DNA from: an uncultured Azospirillum sp.
GTDB taxonomy: Bacteria; Pseudomonadota; Alphaproteobacteria; RF32; CAG-239
DNA length: 5,144 bases
Direction: 5' to 3'
NCBI GenBank assembly: GCA_946184595.1
Contig: CAMHFM010000071.1
Span: forward strand, 1-5,144
Position numbers and translations under genes: made by a program. Every line of letters starts with the position of its first letter. Position 1 is the first letter of the stretch. Positions 1 to 5,144 of this stretch are shown piece by piece. Under the pieces are notes generated by a model. It was not told the origin of the DNA, made no database searches, and saw nothing but the letters and a program-made list of their open reading frames with translations.

Positions 1-12
1 CAATAAAAGAAA

Positions 13-50
13 AACAAAAAGTTCTGATTTAATTATCAGGACTTTTTGTT
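13..50. terminator. Bidirectional intrinsic terminator (16-bp stem, 6-nt loop)
   Basis: Arms 13-28 and 35-50 pair over 16 positions with one G-T wobble (23/40) around the loop TTAATT at 29-34. The GC-containing core is 21-28 with 35-42. On the plus strand the core is followed by TTTTTGTT (43-50), then AGAGAAA. On the minus strand it is followed by a longer T-rich run through 20 to 2, broken only by G, C and A. Both orientations look like Rho-independent terminators, and the leftward one is better. Rightward it would end a gene lying off the left edge. Leftward, the only gene in the window that could use it is the kinase ending at 472. No function beyond termination is visible. Confidence 0.8.
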
Positions 51-59
51 AGAGAAATA

Positions 60-88
60 TTGAATTTATAAATTTTATATGGTATTCT
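60..88 (+). promoter_or_regulatory. Predicted sigma70-type promoter of the Cys-rich protein gene
   Basis: TTGAAT at 60-65 and TATTCT at 83-88 are separated by exactly 17 bases. Each matches four of six consensus positions. A start near 95 would give a leader of about 24 nt before the ATG at 119. The DNA here is very AT-rich, so chance matches are common. The position just after the terminator at 13-50 and the correct spacing support it. Confidence 0.45.
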
Positions 89-108
89 AAATTATATTGA
101 GAAGTTTT

Positions 109-114
109 GAGGTG
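109..114 (+). promoter_or_regulatory. Shine-Dalgarno GAGGTG that decides the start at 119
   Basis: GAGGTG lies four bases before ATG 119. An in-frame TTG at 107 would add four residues, but it overlaps this ribosome binding site and has no SD of its own. The ATG is therefore preferred. Confidence 0.7.
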
Positions 115-118
115 CATC

Positions 119-475
119 ATGTCTAGATTCCTTCGTATTATTTGTTTTGCATTAATTATCAGTTGTTTTGCATCTGTTGCCTTTGCTAAATACTGTATTA
201 AATTACCTACCTGTGAAGAATTGGGATACGTTTTTCCTCCTACAGAGGGACGTCGTTTTATTCGATGCCCATTTGAGCCTAATAAAGTTCTGTTATTAGA
301 TTATTGCCAACAATATGGCTTAACCAGTTGCGATTCTGACAAAGCTGGCGAATGTGAACAATGCAGAGAAGTCCGTGCAGATAAAACAGTTATTGCAGCA
401 CCTTATTACCGCTACACACGTTGTAAAAAAGATTATGTATACAATAACGGTGATTGCTTACCTACTAACAATTAA
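119..475 (+). CDS. Small secreted cysteine-rich protein, function unknown
   Basis: The 118-aa product starts with a basic residue cluster (R3, R6) and a hydrophobic stretch to about residue 23, ending in Ala-Phe-Ala before Lys24. This is a good Sec signal peptide with a type I cleavage site. An alternative lipobox-like Ile-Ile-Ser-Cys at 13-16 exists, but the hydrophobic run continues past it, so lipoprotein processing is less likely. The mature part of about 95 residues has nine cysteines (26, 32, 50, 63, 71, 79, 82, 102, 113), suggesting disulfides or metal binding outside the cytoplasm. Motifs are TCEELGY (31-37), RCPFEPNKV (49-57) and a C-terminal Cys-x10-Cys unit with Tyr and Gly (102-113). 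I recall similar Cys modules from exported proteins of uncultured gut alphaproteobacteria, but cannot name a family. It has its own promoter and SD and ends in a 4-nt tail-to-tail overlap with the kinase gene. Confidence 0.8.
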   Translation: MSRFLRIICFALIISCFASVAFAKYCIKLPTCEELGYVFPPTEGRRFIRCPFEPNKVLLLDYCQQYGLTSCDSDKAGECEQCREVRADKTVIAAPYYRYTRCKKDYVYNNGDCLPTNN

Positions 476-1491
476 GCTAACGCTTTTCCGTAAGTCCGCA
501 ATTTATTGCGAGCAAAGCCTCGTAAAGAGACTTCTGCACGAGCGCCATAGTGTGATATAATTTCAGATGCGGCAATATTACCGATTAAAGCGCATGTTCC
601 GAGTGTTCGTCCATGTGTCAATCCATATAAGAAACCGGCAGAATAAGCATCTCCGGCACCTGTTGTGTCAACAACGTCTTCGACTGTCTCAGCTTCTACA
701 AAAATTTTAACCCGATTATTAACAACAACAGACCCTTTATCACCACGCGTTAAAGCGGCAATTTCTACTTCAGGCTTTATTAAATCTAAAGTTTTGTAAA
801 AATCATCTTCTTCAAACAAAAATTTAATTTCATCATCATTAGCAAAAAGGATATCCACACTGGTATGGATAAAATCCAGAAATTCCTGACGATGACGAGC
901 AATACAATTTTTATCCGATAAAGTAAAAGCAACCTGACGTTCATATTTATGAGCTAAATTTGCAGCTTTTCGCAAAGCTTCTGCTGATTTTTCATCATCA
1001 AACAAATAGGCTTCTAAATAAATAACTTTAGCCATACTGATAATTTTTTCATCAATATCATCAACCGTTAAATGCGTTGAGGCACCGAGATAGGTAAACA
1101 TTGAACGCTGTGCATCAGGGGTAACCAAGACAATACTGCGGGCTGTTGATGGTCCTTGCATTAAAGATTCGGTAAAAAAATCAACTCCTGCAGCACCGAT
1201 ATCACGACGAAACTCTTGACCTAATTCATCATCGTGGACTTTACCGATAAATGCCGGTGTTCCACCGAGTGATGCAATAGCAGCCACTGCATTTGCAACA
1301 GAACCTCCTGACACTTCACGTTCAGGAATAATATCTGCATAAATTTCTCCGGCTGTTTTAGCCTCAACAAGTGTCATATCACCCTTTGCTAAACCGCGCT
1401 CTGCCAAAAAACCATCGCCGACTTTTGCCAAAACATCGACAATTGCATTACCGATACCGACAACATCATAAATCGTTGTATCATTTACCAT
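472..1491 (-). CDS. PfkB-family sugar/nucleoside kinase, probable adenosine kinase
   Basis: This 339-aa protein has the ribokinase/PfkB fold features in order. They are a substrate-binding N-terminal strand with GNAIVDV (14-20), the glycine-rich substrate loop SGGSVANAVA (61-70), an NxxE motif (N218-D-D-E221) involved in Mg/phosphate handling, and the PfkB signature DTTGAGD (275-281). In that signature the last Asp, D281, is the expected catalytic base and GAG the anion hole. Length is normal for the family. The overall pattern (GKVHDDELG, VTPDAQRSM, LSDKNC) matches alphaproteobacterial proteins annotated as adenosine kinase, which make AMP from adenosine and ATP in cytoplasmic purine salvage. 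The exact substrate cannot be fixed from sequence alone. The ATG at 1491 has a modest SD, GGTG (1500-1497), five bases upstream. The promoter is probably in the AT-rich 1500-1557, but no convincing pair of boxes stands out. Its stop shares TTAA with the convergent small gene. Confidence 0.92.
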   Translation of the reverse strand: MVNDTTIYDVVGIGNAIVDVLAKVGDGFLAERGLAKGDMTLVEAKTAGEIYADIIPEREVSGGSVANAVAAIASLGGTPAFIGKVHDDELGQEFRRDIGAAGVDFFTESLMQGPSTARSIVLVTPDAQRSMFTYLGASTHLTVDDIDEKIISMAKVIYLEAYLFDDEKSAEALRKAANLAHKYERQVAFTLSDKNCIARHRQEFLDFIHTSVDILFANDDEIKFLFEEDDFYKTLDLIKPEVEIAALTRGDKGSVVVNNRVKIFVEAETVEDVVDTTGAGDAYSAGFLYGLTHGRTLGTCALIGNIAASEIISHYGARAEVSLRGFARNKLRTYGKALA

Positions 1492-1557
1492 ATTTGCACC
1501 ATACTAAAATTATTAAATCTACTTATGTTAATAATCTAAAAGTCTTAATTTTTTAAT

Positions 1558-1582
1558 AAAAAAACCCGGCGATTATCGCCGG
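1558..1582 (-). terminator. Intrinsic terminator of the small basic-protein gene
   Basis: Reading leftward, CCGGCGA (1582-1576), a three-base loop TAA and TCGCCGG (1572-1566) form a perfect 7-bp GC-rich stem. This is followed by G and seven T (1564-1558). It starts 38 bases after the stop codon at 1621 and is a textbook Rho-independent terminator. It separates this gene from the kinase on the same strand. The AAAA/TTTT flanks could extend the stem past one mismatch (1565/1583). Rightward, the ATTTTACA after the stem gives only a weak terminator. Confidence 0.9.
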
Positions 1583-1620
1583 ATTTTACACATTTTACAG
1601 AGAAAAAGTTTAATGATTAC

Positions 1621-1899
1621 TTATTTAGATCTTTTATCTGCCATTTTTTTACTAGCCACAGCAAAAATATCTAAATCTACAATTTCAGCAGCCTTTGCCA
1701 TTTTAGCTTCTTGCATTTGTTTTGAAACACCGAGACCAACAGTGTCATTACTATCTTCGAATTCTTTAGCTTTCAATTGTTTCGAAAGCGCTTCTGCCGT
1801 CAGTGCAGAACGAGTTGTTCCACTTGCCAAATGTTTATAATCTTTGCCATATCTTTTTGCTATCCGCAAACTTTTTGCTCTTTCTAAAGTATCAGTCAT
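1621..1899 (-). CDS. Small basic cytoplasmic protein, unknown function (92 aa)
   Basis: I do not recognise a family. The 92-aa product has no signal peptide, no transmembrane segment, no Cys and no Trp. It is strongly charged, with 14 Lys and 5 Arg against 13 acidic residues (net about +6), and looks largely helical. A basic N-terminal part (R7, K9, R12, K15, R16, K19) is followed by an Ala/Leu/Lys helix (31-47), an acidic-to-Gly linker (EDSNDTVGLG, 48-57) and a C-terminal helix ending KKMADKRSK. The start at 1899 is fixed by AGGAGA six bases upstream. A longer reading to TTG 1983 is unlikely because that codon is part of the -35 box. The gene stands alone with its own strong promoter and terminator, suggesting abundant, independent expression. 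A nucleic-acid-binding or ribosome/ATPase-associated role is possible but is only a guess. It does not match the ATP synthase zeta inhibitor (DUF1476) pattern I tested it against. Confidence 0.82.
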   Translation of the reverse strand: MTDTLERAKSLRIAKRYGKDYKHLASGTTRSALTAEALSKQLKAKEFEDSNDTVGLGVSKQMQEAKMAKAAEIVDLDIFAVASKKMADKRSK

Positions 1900-1905
1900 C
1901 TTTCT

Positions 1906-1911
1906 TCTCCT
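1906..1911 (-). promoter_or_regulatory. Strong Shine-Dalgarno AGGAGA fixing the start at 1899
   Basis: On the minus strand AGGAGA lies six bases before ATG 1899-1897. This is the strongest ribosome binding site in the window. It argues against the 28-residue N-terminal extension that the open frame would allow. Confidence 0.85.
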
Positions 1912-1954
1912 AAACTTTCCTATTGCGTCTGTAAAAATTTTCGCTCTTTTGTCT

Positions 1955-1983
1955 ATTATCGCAATATTTTTTGAATCTGTCAA
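1955..1983 (-). promoter_or_regulatory. Strong sigma70-type promoter of the small basic-protein gene
   Basis: On the minus strand a perfect TTGACA (1983-1978) is followed after exactly 17 bases by GATAAT (1960-1955), which matches five of six -10 positions. Transcription would start near 1948, leaving a leader of about 50 nt with the SD at its end. The promoter lies back to back with the murJ promoter region. Confidence 0.8.
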
Positions 1984-2025
1984 TAGTTATTTTCAAGAAA
2001 TAATAGCAAAAAAGCACTTTTCCAC

Positions 2026-2054
2026 TTATCTTTTTATATTTTATAGGCTATAGT
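2026..2054 (+). promoter_or_regulatory. Possible murJ operon promoter
   Basis: TATAGT at 2049-2054 is a good -10 box (five of six). Seventeen bases upstream, TTATCT (2026-2031) is only a weak -35. A start near 2061 would give a leader of about 44 nt. TATAG-G-CTATA (2042-2052) is a small palindrome overlapping the -10 box and might be an operator. In such AT-rich DNA it may equally be chance. Confidence 0.4.
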
Positions 2055-2104
2055 AACTCAAAAATCAATAATATATCCTTAACAAGTAGAAAATAAGGGA
2101 TAAA

Positions 2105-3691
2105 ATGTCTTTACTAAAATCTATAGCTACTTTTGGCGGATTCACTTTAATCAGTCGTTTCACCGGATTTGCCCGCGATATGGTTATTGCCAACTTTTTA
2201 GGCGCGGGAATGATCTCTGATGCTTTTTTTGTCTCATTTAAACTGCCGAATTTATTTCGCAGCCTGTTTGCTGAAGGCGCTTTTACCGCCGCTTTTGTCC
2301 CGATATTATCAGGAAAGCTTGTCGACAGTAAAAAAGAAGCCGTCTTATTTGCATCTCGTGCTATTAGTGTTTTAGCCGTTCTCTTAGCTCTTTTTATTTT
2401 ACTCATGGAATGTTTAATGCCTTGGGTCGTAGAAATATTAGCCCCAGGGTTTGCTGGAGATAGTGGAAAAATAGAATTAGCAACGGAATTATCACGAATA
2501 ACCTTCCCATTCCTTTTATTTATTTCAATTGTTTCTTTTCAATCCGGAATCTTAAATTCTCTAAATAAATTTGCGGCACCGGCCTGTGCTCCGATTATTT
2601 TAAATCTAACAATGATTACCGCCGCTTTTCTTCTTGGAAACATCGGCGCAACAAGAGCTCATGGGTTAGCTTTTGGTATTACTTTAGCCGGTATTCTAGA
2701 AATACTATGGCTTCATTATTTTATTCGCAAACAAGATATTCGCCTGACACCACAACCAAACATTTGGCAACTTTTGAAATTAGACGATATTAAGACGCTC
2801 TTTCGCCGTATTGCTCCGGGAGTGTTAGGCGCTGGCATCTATCAAATTAATATGGTTGTCGATACTATTTTAGTTTCTCTGGTTGGAACCGGTGCGATTT
2901 CTTGGTTGTATTACGCTAATCGCTTACAACAACTTCCTTTAGGCGTTGTTGGTGCGGCCATCAGCGTTGCCCTACTACCTATTTTATCTAAGGCCTTAAA
3001 ATCAGAAAATACCGCGGAAGCAGAGCAAACCCAAAACAAAGCTGTTGAATATGGTGCTCTTTTATCTATACCTGCAGCAGCTGCCTTAATTGCTTTGGCT
3101 CACCCGATCATTAATATTTTATTCGAACGTGGCAGATTTACTTCTTTGGATTCTGAGATGACCGCTTGGGCCGTTATGGCATATTCTTTAGGTCTGCCGG
3201 CATATGTATTGGTAAAAGCTTTAACGCCGAATTTCTTTGCTCGCGGTAATACCAAAACACCTGTTAAATACAGTATTGTTGTCTTTGTTGCCAATTTAAT
3301 CTGTAGTCTGATTTTAATGCAGAAATTCGGACACTTAGGCATCGCCTGCGCTACTTCAATTGCTGCTTACGTTTCCTTATATCAATATCTCCATGGATTA
3401 AAAAAACGCGGTTTTTGGAAAATGTCGTTATCTCTTAAATTCAAACTGTTTAAAATCCTTGGCTGTTCTGCCCTCATGGGATATATTTTATATTTGACAC
3501 AATATGAATTATCAGCGCAGGGCATTAATTGGTTATCTTTCCATTTAGGATACAAAGTTATTATTTTCGGCGGTTTATGCATTTTGGGTATTGCAAGTTT
3601 TCTGGCATTAGCTAAACTAACAGGTATCTTAAATATTTCTGAGATTCTCAAATTATTAAAAAGAAAAGGAAAAACAGATGTGGCGTCATAA
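2105..3691 (+). CDS. murJ: Lipid II flippase MurJ (MviN)
   Basis: MurJ is the inner-membrane transporter of the MOP superfamily that flips lipid II, the peptidoglycan precursor, to the periplasmic face. The 528-aa length and many hydrophobic segments (about 14 expected) fit the family. The N-terminus carries the family pattern, with the central-cavity charged residues at the same numbers as I recall for E. coli: R18, R24 (GFARD), D39, K46 (FKLPN) and R52, then FAEGAFTAAFVPIL (55-68). R273 in YYANRLQQLP corresponds to E. coli R270. The neighbouring acidic E. coli residues D269 and E273 are N272 and Q276 here, a variation I believe occurs in other MurJ proteins. FERGRF (340-345) is the conserved loop of the second half. 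The start at 2105 follows AAGGGA (2095-2100) by four bases and matches the E. coli N-terminus. It is the first gene of a coupled operon with the DUF2333 and nfu genes. Confidence 0.97.
   Translation: MSLLKSIATFGGFTLISRFTGFARDMVIANFLGAGMISDAFFVSFKLPNLFRSLFAEGAFTAAFVPILSGKLVDSKKEAVLFASRAISVLAVLLALFILLMECLMPWVVEILAPGFAGDSGKIELATELSRITFPFLLFISIVSFQSGILNSLNKFAAPACAPIILNLTMITAAFLLGNIGATRAHGLAFGITLAGILEILWLHYFIRKQDIRLTPQPNIWQLLKLDDIKTLFRRIAPGVLGAGIYQINMVVDTILVSLVGTGAISWLYYANRLQQLPLGVVGAAISVALLPILSKALKSENTAEAEQTQNKAVEYGALLSIPAAAALIALAHPIINILFERGRFTSLDSEMTAWAVMAYSLGLPAYVLVKALTPNFFARGNTKTPVKYSIVVFVANLICSLILMQKFGHLGIACATSIAAYVSLYQYLHGLKKRGFWKMSLSLKFKLFKILGCSALMGYILYLTQYELSAQGINWLSFHLGYKVIIFGGLCILGIASFLALAKLTGILNISEILKLLKRKGKTDVAS
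3664..3670 (+). promoter_or_regulatory. Shine-Dalgarno for the DUF2333 gene inside the end of murJ
   Basis: AAAAGGA within the last murJ codons lies seven bases before ATG 3678. It supports that start and translational coupling across the 14-nt overlap. Confidence 0.65.
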
Positions 3692-4703
3692 GATCATCAA
3701 TATTCTGGCTATTCTTAAGGCAAAATTTAATATTTACAGAGAACATTTACGAGCTCGCAGTAATAATTTTTCTGAAGCCAATTTTGATATTATCCTTATT
3801 TGCATTGCTTGCCTTTTTCTTTTATATTATCCGCTCGGCGCCTTATTAACACATAAAATTGATCGTAATACAGATATTGAAATCAAATCTTCGACTTCTA
3901 ATGAATCTCAAACAGTTGAAATGATTTCCTATTTAATCAATCAAGAAGTCAATGAAAAAATATGGACACCAAACCTGCCATTTTTCTTTCCGGCAGCTAT
4001 TCTCGACAATATGCCTAACTATCAACTCGGTCTCTTGAATGGTTTATCAAAGTTCACCACCGCATTTGAAAAACGCATCGATGGCAATATCAATAATAAA
4101 GAAAACAATAGCAAATTGTACCGTGCGGCAACATTGCTTCGTTATCCCGGAACAATTTGGATGTTTGACCAAAACAATAAAATAAAACCGATGCCTTCTG
4201 CCAGCAATCAATATCGCAAAGCCCGCAGAATGTTAACAAAATACAATCAAAGCTTAATTTCGGGGCAGAATATTTTTTACAAAAGAACTGAAGATTTAGC
4301 GTATATACTCAAAAAGATAAATATCAGTCTCAAACAAAGTAGTAATCAATTAACCGTTGCCATTAGAGAAAACAGTTCTTCTTTATTTGATTTTAAGGCT
4401 GATGATGTTTTTTATTATAATCAAGGAAAACTTTATGCATACAGTATGCTGGTAAAAGCTTTAAGCTATGACTATAAACAAATTATCATTAATTATAACT
4501 TATATCAAAACTGGATAAGTTTAAGCAAAACGCTGGAGCAAGCTTGCAACATCCAACCATCGATAGTTCGCAATGCTGAATTAAGTAGTTCATGGGCACC
4601 GAACCATCTGGCTTACCTGAATGCTGATACCATCAAAGCTTCAAATATACTGACTAAAATTATTGATAGCTTAGAAAAAATACTACCTGAAAAGGAAAAA
4701 TAA
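3678..4703 (+). CDS. DUF2333 family membrane-anchored protein
   Basis: This 341-aa protein has a basic cytoplasmic N-terminus (1-35), one transmembrane segment (about 37-58) and a long, probably periplasmic, domain. The segment after the membrane carries what I recall as the DUF2333 pattern: HKID (59-62), a conserved QEVNEKIWTPNLPFFFP stretch (89-105), LDNMPNYQLG (109-118), LRYPGTIWMFD (154-164) and QYRKARRML (178-186). The biochemical role of the family is unknown to me, and no catalytic motif is apparent. The gene overlaps murJ by 14 nt and has its own SD inside the murJ end. It touches the nfu start by one base, so the three are almost certainly co-transcribed and coupled. Sharing a message with murJ makes a cell-envelope role plausible, but the nfu neighbour shows that operon membership alone is weak evidence. 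The second half (190-341) is Asn/Lys/Tyr-rich and less conserved-looking, partly reflecting AT-rich codon pressure. Confidence 0.87.
   Translation: MWRHKIINILAILKAKFNIYREHLRARSNNFSEANFDIILICIACLFLLYYPLGALLTHKIDRNTDIEIKSSTSNESQTVEMISYLINQEVNEKIWTPNLPFFFPAAILDNMPNYQLGLLNGLSKFTTAFEKRIDGNINNKENNSKLYRAATLLRYPGTIWMFDQNNKIKPMPSASNQYRKARRMLTKYNQSLISGQNIFYKRTEDLAYILKKINISLKQSSNQLTVAIRENSSSLFDFKADDVFYYNQGKLYAYSMLVKALSYDYKQIIINYNLYQNWISLSKTLEQACNIQPSIVRNAELSSSWAPNHLAYLNADTIKASNILTKIIDSLEKILPEKEK
4691..4696 (+). promoter_or_regulatory. Shine-Dalgarno for nfu
   Basis: AAAGGA lies six bases before ATG 4703, inside the last codons of the DUF2333 gene. With the TAATG stop/start junction it indicates coupled translation. 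Confidence 0.65.
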
Positions 4704-5144
4704 TGATTATAGAAACCCAAAACACATCTGATCCGAATATTATAAATTTTTTTCCTTCACAAAAAGTTCTTTCTGATAATCGCGTAGAATTCATCGACAG
4801 TAAATCTTTGCGTTCTTCTCCTCTGGCTGAAAATATATTTGATTTAGGTGGAATTGTTTCTATCTTTATAACACCGGATATGATTTCCATTACAAAAGAA
4901 GAGTCAGCTCAATGGCAATTTTTAAAACCTCAAATCTTAGCTGAAATTATGGATTTTATTACTTCCGGTCAAGATATTATCATTCATCATCAATCCCCCA
5001 AAAGTGACCAAGATATACAACAAGCCATTATCAGTCTCTTAAATGCAAGAATACGTCCTGCAATTCAAAAAGATGGCGGGGATATAAAATTCTGCCTTTT
5101 TGAACAAGGGATAGTTTACGTTGAACTACTCGGAAATTGTTCAG
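4703..5144 (+). CDS. nfu: NFU1/NifU-type Fe-S cluster scaffold or carrier, 3' end cut by the window
   Basis: The visible 147 residues have the two-domain layout of alphaproteobacterial and mitochondrial NFU1-type proteins. An Nfu N-terminal domain (about 1-90) includes IIETQNTSDPN (2-12), SSPLAENIF (38-46), ISITKEE (61-67) and WQFLKPQILAEIMDF (71-85). A short linker (91-104) is followed by the NifU C-terminal domain from about 105, with the hallmark RPAIQKDGGDI (118-128). The sequence stops at GNCS (144-147). C146 is the first cysteine of the expected CxxC, which binds a bridging [4Fe-4S] cluster at a dimer interface. The second cysteine should lie just past the edge, with about 40 residues missing relative to a usual length near 185-190. 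The protein would pass Fe-S clusters to client enzymes in the cytoplasm. The start ATG overlaps the preceding stop (TAATG). The N-terminus is slightly unusual in having TSDPN where I recall TPNP. Confidence 0.93.
   Translation, partial: MIIETQNTSDPNIINFFPSQKVLSDNRVEFIDSKSLRSSPLAENIFDLGGIVSIFITPDMISITKEESAQWQFLKPQILAEIMDFITSGQDIIIHHQSPKSDQDIQQAIISLLNARIRPAIQKDGGDIKFCLFEQGIVYVELLGNCS

Noticed and set aside
107..118. TTG 107 as the start of the Cys-rich protein
   Set aside because: It overlaps the SD used by ATG 119 and adds only four residues ahead of an already complete signal peptide.
497..510. Hairpin CGCAATTTATTGCG just after the Cys-rich gene as its terminator
   Set aside because: The stem is five or six pairs with no T-run after it, and it lies inside the coding region of the kinase.
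354..560. Open frames overlapping the main genes, including 354-560 (+), 1371-1556 (+), 1613-1840 (+), 2065-2406 (-), 3100-3342 (-), 3382-3651 (-) and 4660-4890 (-)
   Set aside because: They lie across well-supported genes in other frames, lack SD sites and recognisable motifs, and look like chance readings.
1501..1560. Promoter of the kinase gene on the minus strand
   Set aside because: Several weak AT-rich box pairs are possible, such as TTAAAA with TATTAA, and none is better than chance in this composition, so no site is called.
1621..1899. Small basic protein as an ATP synthase inhibitor zeta subunit (DUF1476)
   Set aside because: Size and lineage suggested it, but the sequence lacks the family's recalled N-terminal FDDRE-type motif and the general pattern of that protein.
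1621..1983. Longer 120-aa version of the small basic protein starting at TTG 1983
   Set aside because: TTG 1983 is part of a perfect -35 box, has no SD, and would lie upstream of the predicted transcription start. ATG 1899 has a strong SD.
1844..2053. Open frame 1844-2053 (+) as a small membrane protein
   Set aside because: It is hydrophobic only because it is the antisense reading of a Lys-rich gene and of AT-rich promoter DNA. It has no SD.
1..5144. CRISPR array, transposon ends, tRNA/rRNA or a defence/anti-phage cassette
   Set aside because: No direct repeat arrays, transposase motifs, tRNA-like cloverleaf or toxin-antitoxin/nuclease signatures were seen on either strand.

Overview
The window is AT-rich, densely coded chromosomal DNA. 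It looks like an alphaproteobacterium with a reduced or host/gut-associated style of genome. The PfkB-family nucleoside kinase and the Nfu-type Fe-S protein both resemble the alphaproteobacterial forms. A DUF2333 gene beside murJ fits Proteobacteria. All five complete genes end in TAA, Trp is encoded by TGG, and there is no sign of a non-standard code. The assignment rests on recalled family resemblance, not on a search.

Layout, left to right. (1) Bases 13-50 form a 16-bp inverted repeat with a 6-nt loop and T-runs on both strands, a bidirectional intrinsic terminator. (2) Bases 119-475 (+) encode a small secreted Cys-rich protein with its own promoter and Shine-Dalgarno (SD) site. (3) Bases 472-1491 (-) encode a PfkB-family kinase, probably adenosine kinase, convergent with the previous gene and sharing the TTAA at 472-475. 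(4) A minus-strand terminator at 1558-1582 separates the kinase from a 92-aa basic protein of unknown function at 1621-1899 (-). That small gene has the best promoter in the window (TTGACA-N17-GATAAT) and a strong SD. (5) From 2105 rightward runs a tightly packed operon: murJ (lipid II flippase), a DUF2333 membrane-anchored protein overlapping it by 14 nt, and an nfu-type Fe-S scaffold gene overlapping by 1 nt and cut off by the window end at its first Fe-S cysteine.

The genes are mostly housekeeping: purine salvage, peptidoglycan precursor export and Fe-S cluster delivery. The accessory-looking parts are the Cys-rich exported protein and the small basic protein. I see no mobile element, CRISPR array, tRNA, rRNA or recognisable defence system. 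The most interesting regulatory feature is the convergent pair at the left. The kinase has no visible terminator of its own until the hairpin at 13-50, so its message may run antisense through the whole small exported-protein gene.
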